A stretch of DNA of 64,000 nt from Pseudarthrobacter oxydans. Lineage in GTDB: Bacteria > Actinomycetota > Actinomycetes > Actinomycetales > Micrococcaceae. The stretch lies in NCBI RefSeq assembly GCF_034258515.1, contig NZ_CP139438.1, positions 186,001 to 250,000 on the forward strand, read 5' to 3'. The notes under the pieces are model-generated. The model ran no database searches. It had not been told where the DNA came from and saw only the letters and a program-made list of their open reading frames with translations. Position 1 is the stretch's first letter; every line of letters begins with the position of its first letter. The position numbers and the translations under genes are program-made. Below, one piece after another: positions 53,781-62,379 of the stretch.

Positions 53781-55217
53781 TCAGTTGTCGGTGCGCTTGC
53801 GTACTTCGAAATCTGTGATGGTGACGGATCCTTCGCCGGCGAACACGCCTATTCCGCCGGCGGGGAGGTCGTAGATGCGGGTGCTGAGGGCCACCTGCCG
53901 GTCCACGACGGCGACGCACAGGTCGCCGTCGACCACCACTTCCAGCGTGTGGCGGCCGGGCGGGAGGTGGCAGGGGCGTTCCAGTTCGATGGCGTAGGGA
54001 ACGTCGCCGGAAACATGCCATTGGGCTTCTCCGGTGATCGTCCGGGGCCATCGGTCGAACACCAGGCGTCCACGCTTCGGTTCGAGGCGGAGGACGTAGG
54101 AGTGGTCGCCGTCCGGGCTGGAGCGCAGCAGGATCCCGCATTCCGTGGTGCCCGGCTGGATGTCCAGCACCGCTTTGGCATAGAACTGCGTGGGCAGATC
54201 GTTGCTGCTCACGATGGCGGCGTAACCATCCGGGACGTTTAACTGCAGAGGCAGCTCCTGGTCCAGCTCGAGCGGGACCCCGTCCCAAAAGCTGTCCACA
54301 AGCTCGTCCGCGAGGCCGAAAGCCAGGGTCCCGTCGGGGTTCTGCCGTGCCTCCAGGACGGACATGGTGCCCGCCCACTGCCAGGCGCCGTCGTCGCAAT
54401 TGCCTTCCTTGCTGGCAATCCAGCCGAAGAAGAACCGCCGGCCGTCCCGCTCCGACGTCTTGGACGCGTAGAACGCACGCCCGTCGATGCTGTCCAGGTC
54501 CGGGACTGTCCACGGCCCGGTGGGGCTCTTGGCCATCCGGTACCGGGTGGTGAACGTTTCGGAGAACTCGGAGTAGACCATGTACCACCACCCGTTCCAT
54601 TCGAAGACGTCCGGGCATTCATGCGTGATGTACCTGCGGGGATCCCAGAAGGGGTCCGTGTGCTCCCACGTCATCAAATCCGTGGACGTGCACTGCGCGA
54701 TGACCCCGCGGCGGCGTTCCGGGCCGTCGGAGTGCCTGGCCGCCAGGAGCATCCGCCACAGGCCGGCCGCCTCGTCGCGGAAGACGAAGGGGTCCCGCCA
54801 GTCCGCGGACTCGAACCGGTCCGGCGCACCGAACGTAAGCTCGGGGCGCTTTACCCACGTGTTCATGCCGTCCGTGCTGGTGGCGTGCATAACCAGCTGC
54901 AGGGGCAGGCCGTCCGTCCCGAGGTTGCCCGGGTTCTGTCCCGTGTAGAACAGATGGTGGACGCCTGAGTCGTCGGCAATGATGCTGCCTGTGTAGCAGT
55001 TGAAGTCGAGCTCGTCCGAGGTGCCGTGGGGAAGGGCCACCCCGTGGTCCTGGAACTGGGTGAGGTCCTTGGTGGTCACCAGGTTCCAGGCCGTTCCGGG
55101 CTTCGGGTCGGCGCGGACCTCGGAAAGGTAGAAGAGCCAGAACTCCCCGTCCTTCTGGAAGGGGATAAGGTCTCCAACCCATGCATCGGCGGGCTGGAAG
55201 AAGACTGGATAGCTCAT
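53781..55217 (-). CDS. Intracellular GH32 family beta-fructosidase
   Basis: This 478-residue protein has no signal peptide. GH32 marks are the fructose-binding RDPF (WRDPFVFRDE), the acid-base ECPDVFEWNG, and an N-terminal WVGDLIPFQKDGEFWLFYL where the nucleophile Asp of WMNDPNG is represented by the D of VGD. This VGD variant occurs in a recognisable GH32 branch. A C-terminal beta-sandwich follows. It releases fructose from imported oligosaccharides. It heads the operon with the ABC importer and LacI gene. The four operators start 20 bp upstream of its start. Confidence 0.9.
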   Translation of the reverse strand: MSYPVFFQPADAWVGDLIPFQKDGEFWLFYLSEVRADPKPGTAWNLVTTKDLTQFQDHGVALPHGTSDELDFNCYTGSIIADDSGVHHLFYTGQNPGNLGTDGLPLQLVMHATSTDGMNTWVKRPELTFGAPDRFESADWRDPFVFRDEAAGLWRMLLAARHSDGPERRRGVIAQCTSTDLMTWEHTDPFWDPRRYITHECPDVFEWNGWWYMVYSEFSETFTTRYRMAKSPTGPWTVPDLDSIDGRAFYASKTSERDGRRFFFGWIASKEGNCDDGAWQWAGTMSVLEARQNPDGTLAFGLADELVDSFWDGVPLELDQELPLQLNVPDGYAAIVSSNDLPTQFYAKAVLDIQPGTTECGILLRSSPDGDHSYVLRLEPKRGRLVFDRWPRTITGEAQWHVSGDVPYAIELERPCHLPPGRHTLEVVVDGDLCVAVVDRQVALSTRIYDLPAGGIGVFAGEGSVTITDFEVRKRTDN

Positions 55218-55236
55218 CGGCGTTGATGTCCATTTC

Positions 55237-55254
55237 TGCTAAAGCGTTTGATCA
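55237..55254. promoter_or_regulatory. LacI-type operator 1 (TGCTAAAGCGTTTGATCA)
   Basis: This 18-bp imperfect palindrome has a central CG, as in many LacI-family operators, and lies 20 bp upstream of the GH32/ABC operon start. It matches three other sites in the same 174 bp. Confidence 0.85.
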
Positions 55255-55281
55255 CCATGAAGCTAGCGTGGAATGGAGCGG

Positions 55282-55299
55282 CGATCAAGCGTTTTAGCA
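55282..55299. promoter_or_regulatory. LacI-type operator 2 (CGATCAAGCGTTTTAGCA)
   Basis: The reverse complement matches operator 1 except for a few bases. Centre-to-centre distance from operator 1 is 45 bp, about four helical turns, so two dimers on the same face could join by a loop. Confidence 0.82.
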
Positions 55300-55348
55300 A
55301 AAATAGTTCCGGTGCGATTTTTCGGCCTGTTTGTGACGGCGGCAATTT

Positions 55349-55366
55349 TGCTGAAACGCTTGACCA
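55349..55366. promoter_or_regulatory. LacI-type operator 3 (TGCTGAAACGCTTGACCA)
   Basis: It has the same TGCTnAA-CG-TTGAnCA pattern. It lies 67 bp from operator 2 and 44 bp from operator 4, on the side of the divergent exported GH32 gene. Confidence 0.82.
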
Positions 55367-55392
55367 TAACGGTGCGACTGGGTATCTTGTTC

Positions 55393-55410
55393 TGCTAAAG
55401 CGCTTAATCA
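55393..55410. promoter_or_regulatory. LacI-type operator 4 (TGCTAAAGCGCTTAATCA)
   Basis: This is the most symmetric of the four sites. It is 83 bp upstream of the exported GH32 start at 55494. The 44-bp spacing with operator 3 mirrors the 45-bp spacing of sites 1 and 2, one pair per promoter. Confidence 0.85.
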
Positions 55411-55493
55411 GCCCGTGGGCTGATCGGCGAACCACCGATGGTTCCATCCCCGAGCGCCCGGCGGAGCAGCCGCCCCCTGAGAGGAAGTCAACG

Positions 55494-57050
55494 ATGACAT
55501 CTGCCTTTTCCCGTCGCCGTGTCCTGCAAGGCACCGGAGCAGGAGCACTCGCCCTGCTCATGGGCGGCACGATCCCTGCCACGCCGGCCTGGGCCAAGCG
55601 CTCACTGCGGGCGGTTTATCACATGACGCCGCCCTCGGGCTGGCTGTGCGATCCGCAGCGCCCGGTGTTCCTGGGCGGTGAGTACCACCTCTACTACCTG
55701 CACTCCACGCAGAACAACGGCCAGGGCGGCTGGGACCACGCCACCACGGCAGATGGCGTGGCGTTCACCCATCACGGCGATGCGTTGCCGCTGCAGCCGG
55801 ACTTCCCCGTGTGGTCCGGATCCGCGGTGGTGGACACTGCCAACACCACAGGCTTCGGTGCCGGCGCCATCGTGGCCCTTGCCACCCAGCCCACGGACGG
55901 CATCCGCAAGTACCAGGAGCAGTATCTCTACTGGTCAACCGACGGCGGCTACACGTTCACCGCGCTGCCGGACCCGGTCATCGTGAACACGGACGGAAGG
56001 GCCGCCACCACGCAGGCGGAAATCGACAACGCCGAATGGTTCCGGGACCCGAAGATCCACTGGGATGCGGTGCGCAACGAGTGGGTCTGCGTGATCGGCC
56101 GGGCCCGGTACGCGGCCTTCTATACGTCCCCGAACCTGCGTGACTGGCAGCTGAAGCGCAACTTCGACTTCCCCAACCCCGCGCTGGGTGGCATCGAGTG
56201 CCCCGACCTGTTCGAGATGACGGCCGACGACGGCACCCGGCATTGGGTGCTGGGCGCCAGCATGGACGCCTACAGCATCGGACTGCCCATGACCTACGCC
56301 TACTGGACCGGCACGTGGGACGGCACGCAGTTCCTGGCTGACGACGTCAGCAATCCGCAGTGGCTGGACTGGGGCTGGGACTGGTACGGCGCGGTGACGT
56401 GGCCGGCCGTTGAGGCACCGGAGCGCCGGCGGTACGCGATCGGCTGGATGAACAACTGGAAGTACGCCGCCCGCGACGTTCCCACGGATGCAACCGACGG
56501 CTACAACGGCCAGAACTCGATCGTGCGCGAACTGCGCCTCGAACGCCAGCCGGGCGGTTGGTACTCCCTGCTCAGCAGCCCGATCGGGGCGCTCGCGAAT
56601 TACGCCAGCTCCGCCACCACGTTCCCCGGCCGCACCGTGAACGGCAGCTACGTGGTGCCCTGGAACGGCCGCGCCTACGAGCTGGAACTCGATATTTCCT
56701 GGGAGGCCGCAACGAACGTGGGGATCTCCGTGGGCCGCTCCGCTGACGGCGCCCGCCATACGAACATCGGAAAGTACGGCAACGAGCTCTATGTGGACCG
56801 CGCGCCGTCGGACCTGGGCGGCTTCTCGCTGGTGCCGTACACGCGCGCAGCAGCGCCCATCGACGCGGCCGCGCGGTCAGTGCACCTGCGCATCTTCGTG
56901 GATACCCAAAGCGTTGAGGTGTTTGTGAACGCCGGCCACACGGTGCTCTCGCAGCAGGTGCATTTCGCCGACGGTGACACCGGGATCTCCTTCTACACGG
57001 ACGGCGGCCCTGCGACCTTCTCCGGCATCACCATCCGTTCGTTCCAGTAG
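55494..57050 (+). CDS. Tat-exported GH32 family levanase/beta-fructosidase
   Basis: The product is 518 residues from the ATG at 55494, with GAGAGGAAG upstream; the open frame before it covers the operators and is not coding. A Tat signal SRRRVLQGTGAG is followed by a hydrophobic stretch and cleavage after TPAWA. GH32 motifs are WLCDPQRPVF (nucleophile Asp; the usual WMNDPNG is changed), WFRDPK and ECPDLFEM (acid-base Glu), then a C-terminal beta-sandwich. It would cut levan, inulin or sucrose outside the cell and feed the ABC importer. It has its own operator pair. Confidence 0.92.
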   Translation: MTSAFSRRRVLQGTGAGALALLMGGTIPATPAWAKRSLRAVYHMTPPSGWLCDPQRPVFLGGEYHLYYLHSTQNNGQGGWDHATTADGVAFTHHGDALPLQPDFPVWSGSAVVDTANTTGFGAGAIVALATQPTDGIRKYQEQYLYWSTDGGYTFTALPDPVIVNTDGRAATTQAEIDNAEWFRDPKIHWDAVRNEWVCVIGRARYAAFYTSPNLRDWQLKRNFDFPNPALGGIECPDLFEMTADDGTRHWVLGASMDAYSIGLPMTYAYWTGTWDGTQFLADDVSNPQWLDWGWDWYGAVTWPAVEAPERRRYAIGWMNNWKYAARDVPTDATDGYNGQNSIVRELRLERQPGGWYSLLSSPIGALANYASSATTFPGRTVNGSYVVPWNGRAYELELDISWEAATNVGISVGRSADGARHTNIGKYGNELYVDRAPSDLGGFSLVPYTRAAAPIDAAARSVHLRIFVDTQSVEVFVNAGHTVLSQQVHFADGDTGISFYTDGGPATFSGITIRSFQ

Positions 57051-57064
57051 CCGGCCACGCGAAG

Positions 57065-57096
57065 CGGCGGCCCCCACGAGTCCGTGGGGGCCGCCG
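57065..57096. terminator. Strong hairpin terminator between convergent genes
   Basis: Fourteen-bp perfect arms (57065-57078 and 57083-57096; CGGCGGCCCCCACG and its complement) around an AGTC loop. There is no clear T-run. It lies between the exported GH32 stop (57050) and the hxlA stop (57130) and may serve both strands. Confidence 0.82.
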
Positions 57097-57129
57097 TCGG
57101 GTTGCGGGAGGTGGATGATCGGCAGGAAG

Positions 57130-57753
57130 CTAGCTGATCGCGGCCCGCAGTTCCTTGGCGGCGACGGCGGGATCGTCGGCGCTGTAGATGGAACCGCCGA
57201 CGACGGCCACGTCGGCCCCGGCGCGCTGCACGGCTCCGATGGTGGACAGGTTCACGCCGCCGGCCACCGAGAACGGCACGCGGGCCTCTTCTCCTGCGCT
57301 CAGCAGCACGTCCAGGTTGTAGCCCGGCTTGGCCTGCTCATCCAGGCCGGCATGGAACTCGATGAACTTGGCGCCCAGGGCGCGGGCTTCCTGGGCGCGG
57401 GACACCTTGTCCGCAACGCCGATCAGGTCCACCACCACGCCCTTGTTGTGGGCCGTGGCGGCCTTCACGGCGCCGGCAATGGTGGAGTCGTCGGCGCTGC
57501 CCAGGACGGACACCAGGTCCGCGCCCGCGGTGAAGGCGATTTCGGCCTCGAGCTCGCCGGCGTCCATGGTCTTCATGTCCGCGAAGACAATCTTGTCCGG
57601 GTGGGCGGTCTTAACGGCGGTCACGGCCGAGAGCCCGGCGTTCTTGATCAGCGGGGTGCCGAGCTCGATGATGTCCACGGACTCGGCGACTTTGCCGGCA
57701 AGGTCCAGGGCGGCTTCGACGGTGAGGACGTCCATTGCTACTTGCAGTTTCAT
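57130..57753 (-). CDS. hxlA: 3-hexulose-6-phosphate synthase
   Basis: This 207-residue protein has the OMP-decarboxylase-type TIM barrel: MKLQVAMDVL, DIIELGTPLIKNAG, VFADMKTMDAGELEAE (the catalytic Asp/Lys pair) and VAGGVNLSTIGAV with AVVGGSIYSADDPA. It condenses formaldehyde with ribulose 5-phosphate to hexulose 6-phosphate, the first step of the RuMP path. It follows hxlB by 48 bp. The sox operon 16 kb away can release formaldehyde when THF is short, which gives a possible link. Confidence 0.95.
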   Translation of the reverse strand: MKLQVAMDVLTVEAALDLAGKVAESVDIIELGTPLIKNAGLSAVTAVKTAHPDKIVFADMKTMDAGELEAEIAFTAGADLVSVLGSADDSTIAGAVKAATAHNKGVVVDLIGVADKVSRAQEARALGAKFIEFHAGLDEQAKPGYNLDVLLSAGEEARVPFSVAGGVNLSTIGAVQRAGADVAVVGGSIYSADDPAVAAKELRAAIS

Positions 57754-57801
57754 GTTCTATCTCTTTCGGTTGTGAAACGGACTTGCGGGGGGAGAGGGGG
57801 C

Positions 57802-58419
57802 TTATTCGAGGTTCGCGTGCCGCTGCCAGAGGTCCTCCGGGGCGGCGGCGTCCTCGTCCCACAGGCTTTGGAACACCGCCTCCGTGGTGGCAAAAAGCAC
57901 CTGCTCAAAGAGGCTCCCGGAGTACTGCCGGGTCACCGCCGAGCCGTGGTCCGCCTTCTGTGCAGCCGGAATGAGGACGACGGCGGCGGCAGCGGCCGCG
58001 AGCGGGGAACCAGCGCTGGTGGTGTAGGCGGCCACGCGGGCGCCTTGGGCGACAGCGGTTTCCGCCGCTGTCACCACGCCGGCGGTGGTGCCGGAACCCG
58101 AGGCTGCGAGCAGCAGGTCCCCGGCACGGATGGCCGGTGCCGTGGTTTCGCCCACCACATGCACCGTCAGCCCGAGGTGCATCAGCCGCATCGCCGCCAT
58201 CTTCAGGACCAGGCCGCTGCGTCCGGCGCCGGTGACGAAGATCCTGTCGGCCAGCCGAAGCTCGGTCACCAGGGCTGCGATCTCTGCGGCGTCCACGTGC
58301 TGGGAGACCCTGCTGACCTCGTCCATGACCAGGGCCCGGTTGCGGTCAAAGGCCCGGGCTGTGCCGGTCAGGGCTGGATCAGCCGGGGCCGCCGGGTCTG
58401 TTGCGGCGATGGTGCCCAT
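57802..58419 (-). CDS. hxlB: 6-phospho-3-hexuloisomerase
   Basis: The product is 205 residues from the ATG at 58419, eight bases after GGAGG; an upstream in-frame ATG lacks a good site. It is a SIS-domain protein: DRIFVTGAGRSGLVLKMAAMRLMHLGLTVHVVGETTAPAIRAGDLLLAASGSGTT. It isomerises hexulose 6-phosphate to fructose 6-phosphate. A 20-25 residue Ala/Pro-rich lead precedes the fold. It is transcribed with hxlA and divergent from a LuxR-type regulator across 131 bp. Confidence 0.95.
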   Translation of the reverse strand: MGTIAATDPAAPADPALTGTARAFDRNRALVMDEVSRVSQHVDAAEIAALVTELRLADRIFVTGAGRSGLVLKMAAMRLMHLGLTVHVVGETTAPAIRAGDLLLAASGSGTTAGVVTAAETAVAQGARVAAYTTSAGSPLAAAAAAVVLIPAAQKADHGSAVTRQYSGSLFEQVLFATTEAVFQSLWDEDAAAPEDLWQRHANLE

Positions 58420-58460
58420 GCTCGTACCTCCTTGAACGTTGTGATCCTTCAATGCTCGCC

Positions 58461-58495
58461 CGTCCGTTGGGTGGGTCCAACGCCATGATTGGACG
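58461..58495. promoter_or_regulatory. Nested inverted repeat in the hxlB-luxR gap
   Basis: GTTGG (58466-58470) pairs with CCAAC (58477-58481), and CGTCC (58461-58465) pairs with GGACG (58491-58495). The site is 42 bp upstream of hxlB and 56 bp upstream of the LuxR gene. It is a candidate binding site for the LuxR-type regulator, on position alone. Confidence 0.35.
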
Positions 58496-58550
58496 GTCCC
58501 CGGCTACCCAAAGGGGTGGGTCTCCTGCGCCCGGCCCGTACACTGGGCAG

Positions 58551-59837
58551 GTGGAACGCGCCAACAACACTGCCTTGCTTGAAGCCGCCGCCGCCCTGGC
58601 CGCGGCTCCCCTTATGGACATCGCCCACCGGCTGCGGGCGGCCCTCAGCCCCTACTGGGAATCAAGCGCCCTGGTGATTTTCACGGAAGACTGCACCGGC
58701 CGGCCGCAGAAGAAGGCCGGTGCCGAGGCCATCATCAGCCGCGTGTCCATCGCGGAACTGGACGCCCTCCGCACCCTGCTCGCCGGTGATGGTTACGGGG
58801 CGGACGGCGCCGCCTGGCGCGGTGAAGCCGTGTTCGGCGGCGAACTGCGCCCGGTCCTCGCGGTTTCCTCGCCCAGCAATGCACTGCTGGTCCTCTCCGA
58901 CCCGCAGCCCGGCCAGGCCTCCGGGACCGGGCCGGACCCGCAGTGGGTCCTGCACTACCTCTGGACGATGGCAGCCGAGCGGATCCGCGAGAAGGTGGCT
59001 GATGCGCCGCCGTCGTACCTCATCGAGTCCCGCGCGGCCTCGGCCGAGCGCCTGCGTGTGACCGCCGAACTGGTGGACCGGCATTCCACCACCCTGGAAA
59101 CGCTGCTCGCCGCGCTGAGGTCGCCGGCGCTGGCCGACGCCGCCGCCAGGACGGCGGCAACCGACGTCGCGGCCAAGGCCCTGGTGGGACTCCGTACGCT
59201 CAGCGACCGCACCACGGACCTCGTGGAGGAGCCCGTTGCCTCCGCATTCCAGCGCCTGCGCGAGGACCTGCGCCCGCTGATGAACTTCAGCGGCATCGAC
59301 GTCCAGTTCATCGAGCCGCCCGTTAACGGCCGGGCACTTCCCGGCGAGGTGGCGCACGCCGCCAGGGCGATCGTCCGCGGCCTGGTGCTGGCCATGGTGG
59401 ACCAGCAGGGAGTGCGCCGGATCCGCACCCAGTGGGATTGCGACGGCGTGAACCTGCTGGTCAACGTGCGCGACGACGGTCCCGGCGAACTTTCCGCCAC
59501 CGAACCCGCCGTGGCACGCCTCGTCCAGCGCGTGGAGGCGCTCAACGGCAGCATGGGTGTGGACGTCATGCCGGGCTGGGGCGCCGACGTGGCCGTCACC
59601 CTACCGCTCGACCCGCCCAGCCGCCCGCCGGCCGACATTGCCGGCTGGAACCTGGGGGACCGTGAGCTGGAGGTCCTCCAGCTCCTGGCGGTGGGCCAGC
59701 GGAACCGGGGCATTGCCGCAAAGCTCCACATCAGCGAGAACACCGTGAAGTTCCACCTCCGCAACCTCTACCGGAAGATCGGCGCCTCCTCCCGCACCGA
59801 AGCCATGGCGCTCGCGCACAGCAACGGCCTGCGCTGA
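58551..59837 (+). CDS. LuxR-type regulator with a histidine-kinase-ATPase-like domain
   Basis: The product is 428 residues from the GTG at 58551; an earlier open stretch is not supported. A -10-like TACACT ends seven bases before GTG, so the mRNA may be leaderless. The C-terminus is a NarL/LuxR HTH (NLGDRELEVLQLLAVGQRNRGIAAKLHISENTVKFHLRNLYRKIGASSRTEAM). The middle contains LLVNVRDDGPGELSATEPAVARLVQRVEALNGSMGVDVMPGWGADVAVTLPL, which resembles the HATPase_c end of sensor kinases (G1/G2 boxes). A kinase-like and DNA-binding domain in one chain is uncommon. It probably senses formaldehyde stress or C1 status for hxlBA, as an inference from position. Confidence 0.85.
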   Translation: MERANNTALLEAAAALAAAPLMDIAHRLRAALSPYWESSALVIFTEDCTGRPQKKAGAEAIISRVSIAELDALRTLLAGDGYGADGAAWRGEAVFGGELRPVLAVSSPSNALLVLSDPQPGQASGTGPDPQWVLHYLWTMAAERIREKVADAPPSYLIESRAASAERLRVTAELVDRHSTTLETLLAALRSPALADAAARTAATDVAAKALVGLRTLSDRTTDLVEEPVASAFQRLREDLRPLMNFSGIDVQFIEPPVNGRALPGEVAHAARAIVRGLVLAMVDQQGVRRIRTQWDCDGVNLLVNVRDDGPGELSATEPAVARLVQRVEALNGSMGVDVMPGWGADVAVTLPLDPPSRPPADIAGWNLGDRELEVLQLLAVGQRNRGIAAKLHISENTVKFHLRNLYRKIGASSRTEAMALAHSNGLR

Positions 59838-59931
59838 CCTCCAGTTCGCTGGCTGCCCGTGCACCGTGTCCTGATGCGGGAGTCCCGGTGCGGTGATTTC
59901 CCGCTGCGCAGGCTACTTGAGAGTATTAGTC

Positions 59932-60744
59932 ATGGCTTCCAACAACGATCGCGAACCCGACGCCGATACCGAGGCGGGCCAGCACGGCGGCGTCCAGTCC
60001 GTGGACCGTGCCCTCGCCGTCCTGGAGATCCTGGCGCGGGACGGCCACGCCGGGGTGAGCGACATCGCCGAGGAAATGGGCATCCACAAGTCAACCGTCT
60101 CGCGGCTCCTGGGTTCGCTGGTGAGCCGGGAAATGGTCCACCAGAACAGCGAGCGGGGAAAGTACCAGCTGGGCTTCGGCATCCTGCGGCTGGCCAGCTC
60201 CATTCCGGGGCGGCTCAGCCTGGTCCGCGAGGCCCGGCCCGTCCTCGAGGCCCTGGCGGAGGAATTCAAGGAGACGGTGAACCTGGCCGTCCTCCGCTCC
60301 AACTATGCCGTCAACGTGGACCAGGCGATGGGCCCGTCAACCCTGGCCACCTACGACTGGGTGGGAAACCTGACACCGCTGCACGCCACCTCGAGCGGCA
60401 AGGTGCTGCTGGCCGCGCTGCCGGCGGAAGACCGGGACCGCATCCTGAAGGAGACGGGACTCCCGGCGCGGACGCCCCGGACCATCACCAACCGGAAGGA
60501 ACTCGAAACCCAATTGATCGACGTCGCCCGCGAGGGCTACGGCGTGGTGCGGGAGGAGTTCGAGATCGGGCTGACTGCCGTTGCCGTTCCGGTCTACAAC
60601 CACCTGGGCGCCGTGATCGGGGCCATCAGCATTTCCGGGCCGGCGTTCCGCTTTGATCCGGAAACGGCCCCTGGGCTTATCGAAGCACTGAAGCAGGGCG
60701 GGCTCCAGGTCAGCGCCAGGATGGGTTACACCGGGCGCCGGTGA
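59932..60744 (+). CDS. IclR-family transcriptional regulator
   Basis: This 270-residue protein has an N-terminal winged helix (VQSVDRALAVLEILARDGHAGVSDIAEEMGIHKSTVSRLLGSLVSREMV). The IclR effector domain follows (VNLAVLRSNYAVNVDQAMG ... HATSSGKVLLAALPAEDRDRIL ... EFEIGLTAVAVPVYNHLGAVIGAISISGPAFR). I start it at the ATG at 59932, with GAGAG nine bases upstream. No enzyme genes are adjacent in the same direction, so its targets are unclear; the 5-oxoproline genes begin 800 bp downstream on the same strand. Confidence 0.9.
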   Translation: MASNNDREPDADTEAGQHGGVQSVDRALAVLEILARDGHAGVSDIAEEMGIHKSTVSRLLGSLVSREMVHQNSERGKYQLGFGILRLASSIPGRLSLVREARPVLEALAEEFKETVNLAVLRSNYAVNVDQAMGPSTLATYDWVGNLTPLHATSSGKVLLAALPAEDRDRILKETGLPARTPRTITNRKELETQLIDVAREGYGVVREEFEIGLTAVAVPVYNHLGAVIGAISISGPAFRFDPETAPGLIEALKQGGLQVSARMGYTGRR

Positions 60745-60769
60745 CTGGGCGCCGCTGCGGCGGCTTGAG

Positions 60770-61456
60770 TCACTCCGGGTTGTCCCCGTGCACGTTGCTG
60801 AGGTTGTCCTCGGAGCGGTCCAGGTACGCCAGCAGGAGATCCGCGGCGCGGTCCAGTTCGCCGGACTCCAGCGCCGCGCAGATGGCCTCGTTGTCCGCCA
60901 AATAGTGCTGGTAGAACTGCGCGTCCACTGTGGCTTTGTGGAAGAACAGCCGCATTTCCGCCAGGACCTGGCTCATGATGCTGTTCAGCCGGGGGCTCCT
61001 GGCCATGGCAACAATGGCGCCGTGGAAATGCTGGTTTGCGGTGCCCAGGGCTTCATTGTCTCCAGCCGCGGCGGCGCGTTTTCCTTCCTCGACGGCGGCC
61101 CGGACGGCGGCGACGTCTTCCGGACTCCCGCCCGCGCGCAGGGCGCTGACTTCGATGGCGCGGCGGACCGTGTAGACGTCATGGACATCCGCTGCCTCGA
61201 GGCTGGCCACAAAAACGCCCCGGTTGGGGTGCCGGACCACCAGCCGCTCGCTGGCCAGTTCCGCGAAGGCCTCCCGCACCGTGTTGCGTGAGACGCCCAG
61301 GTCCTCCGCGATGGTGGATTCGGTAAGGCGTGCCCCGGGGAGCAGGGCCCCCTCCGCCAGCTGCAGGCGGAGTTCGTCAGCCACCCGTTCCGCCACGGAG
61401 GGGACGGCCACCCGGAGGCGGCCTGCGGAGCGGAGTGTGGTCTCTTGAGCGGGCAT
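60770..61456 (-). CDS. GntR-family (FCD) regulator, likely of 5-oxoproline genes
   Basis: This 228-residue protein has a winged helix [55 protein letters not shown] and an FCD domain with histidines NQHFHGAIV and FYQHYLADN. It is divergent from pxpA, and a perfect 17-bp palindrome lies in the gap. It probably represses the pxp operon and itself until a ligand, perhaps 5-oxoproline, binds. It converges with the IclR gene. Confidence 0.9.
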   Translation of the reverse strand: MPAQETTLRSAGRLRVAVPSVAERVADELRLQLAEGALLPGARLTESTIAEDLGVSRNTVREAFAELASERLVVRHPNRGVFVASLEAADVHDVYTVRRAIEVSALRAGGSPEDVAAVRAAVEEGKRAAAAGDNEALGTANQHFHGAIVAMARSPRLNSIMSQVLAEMRLFFHKATVDAQFYQHYLADNEAICAALESGELDRAADLLLAYLDRSEDNLSNVHGDNPE

Positions 61457-61495
61457 ACTTCAGAATTTACACGATCGTCACATCGTGGAATCGAA

Positions 61496-61512
61496 GGATT
61501 GTTGAACAATCC
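61496..61512. promoter_or_regulatory. Perfect GntR-type palindrome GGATTGTTGAACAATCC
   Basis: The eight-base arms GGATTGTT and AACAATCC are perfect around a central G. The site is 40 bp upstream of the GntR start and 52 bp upstream of pxpA. TTGTnnACAA-type centres are usual for FCD-class GntR proteins. Confidence 0.75.
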
Positions 61513-61563
61513 GTAGATTTAGGGCATCCTAGTAAAGACCGCTCAATGAGATGGAGATCACAA

Positions 61564-62322
61564 GTGGCAAGCATCGACCTGAACAGCGACGTTGGCGAAT
61601 CGTTCGGACACTGGACGCTTGGCGACGATGCCGCCATGTTCCGTTCCGTCACCAGCGCCAACGTGGCCTGCGGTTTCCACGCCGGCGATCCCAGCGTGAT
61701 CCGCCGCACCTGCCGCGAGGCCACGGCCGCCGGCGTTGCCATCGGTGCACACGTCGGCTACCGGGACCTCGCCGGTTTCGGCCGCCGCTTCCTCGACATC
61801 CAACCCAATGAACTGGCCGATGACGTGGTGTACCAGATCGGTGCCCTGCAGGCGCTGGCCGCCACCGAGGGAGCAAAGGTCCGTTACGTGAAGCCGCACG
61901 GCGGCCTTTACAACGCGATCATCCACCACACCGCCCAGGCGCAGGCCGTCGTCGACGCCGTGAAATCGGTTGACCCGGGCCTGCCGATCATGGGCCTTCC
62001 CGGTTCCGAAGTCCTGCGGCTTGCAGGGGAAGCGGGCCTGCGTGCGGTTCCCGAAGCGTTCGCGGACCGCGCGTACAACCCGGACGGAACGCTCGTCTCC
62101 CGGTCTGAACCGGAAGCGGTCCTTTCCGACCCCGCCGAAGTGGCGGAGCATGTATTACGGATGGCCACCGAGGGGTCCGTCAGGACCATCGACGGTTCCA
62201 TCCTGAAGATCCGCGCGGAAAGCATCTGCGTGCACGGTGACTCGCCGGGGGCCGTAGCCATGGCCGCTGCAGTGAAGTCCGCTCTCGGGGACGCCGGTGT
62301 CAGCATCGGCTCGTTCCTCTAA
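61564..62322 (+). CDS. pxpA: 5-oxoprolinase subunit A (LamB/YcsF family)
   Basis: The product is 252 residues from the GTG at 61564, with GGAG eight bases upstream; an ATG at 61546 would add six residues but lacks that spacing. Family marks are [12 protein letters not shown] at the N-terminus, [25 protein letters not shown] and KPHGGLYN. With PxpB and PxpC it hydrolyses 5-oxoproline to glutamate using ATP. It is first in pxpA-MFS-pxpB; pxpC is presumably past the window. Confidence 0.94.
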   Translation: MASIDLNSDVGESFGHWTLGDDAAMFRSVTSANVACGFHAGDPSVIRRTCREATAAGVAIGAHVGYRDLAGFGRRFLDIQPNELADDVVYQIGALQALAATEGAKVRYVKPHGGLYNAIIHHTAQAQAVVDAVKSVDPGLPIMGLPGSEVLRLAGEAGLRAVPEAFADRAYNPDGTLVSRSEPEAVLSDPAEVAEHVLRMATEGSVRTIDGSILKIRAESICVHGDSPGAVAMAAAVKSALGDAGVSIGSFL

Positions 62323-62379
62323 ACCTGTTCCCGGCCGCTCACCGGCCCCGCACCATCCCCTCACCCCCGGAGGAAAAAC

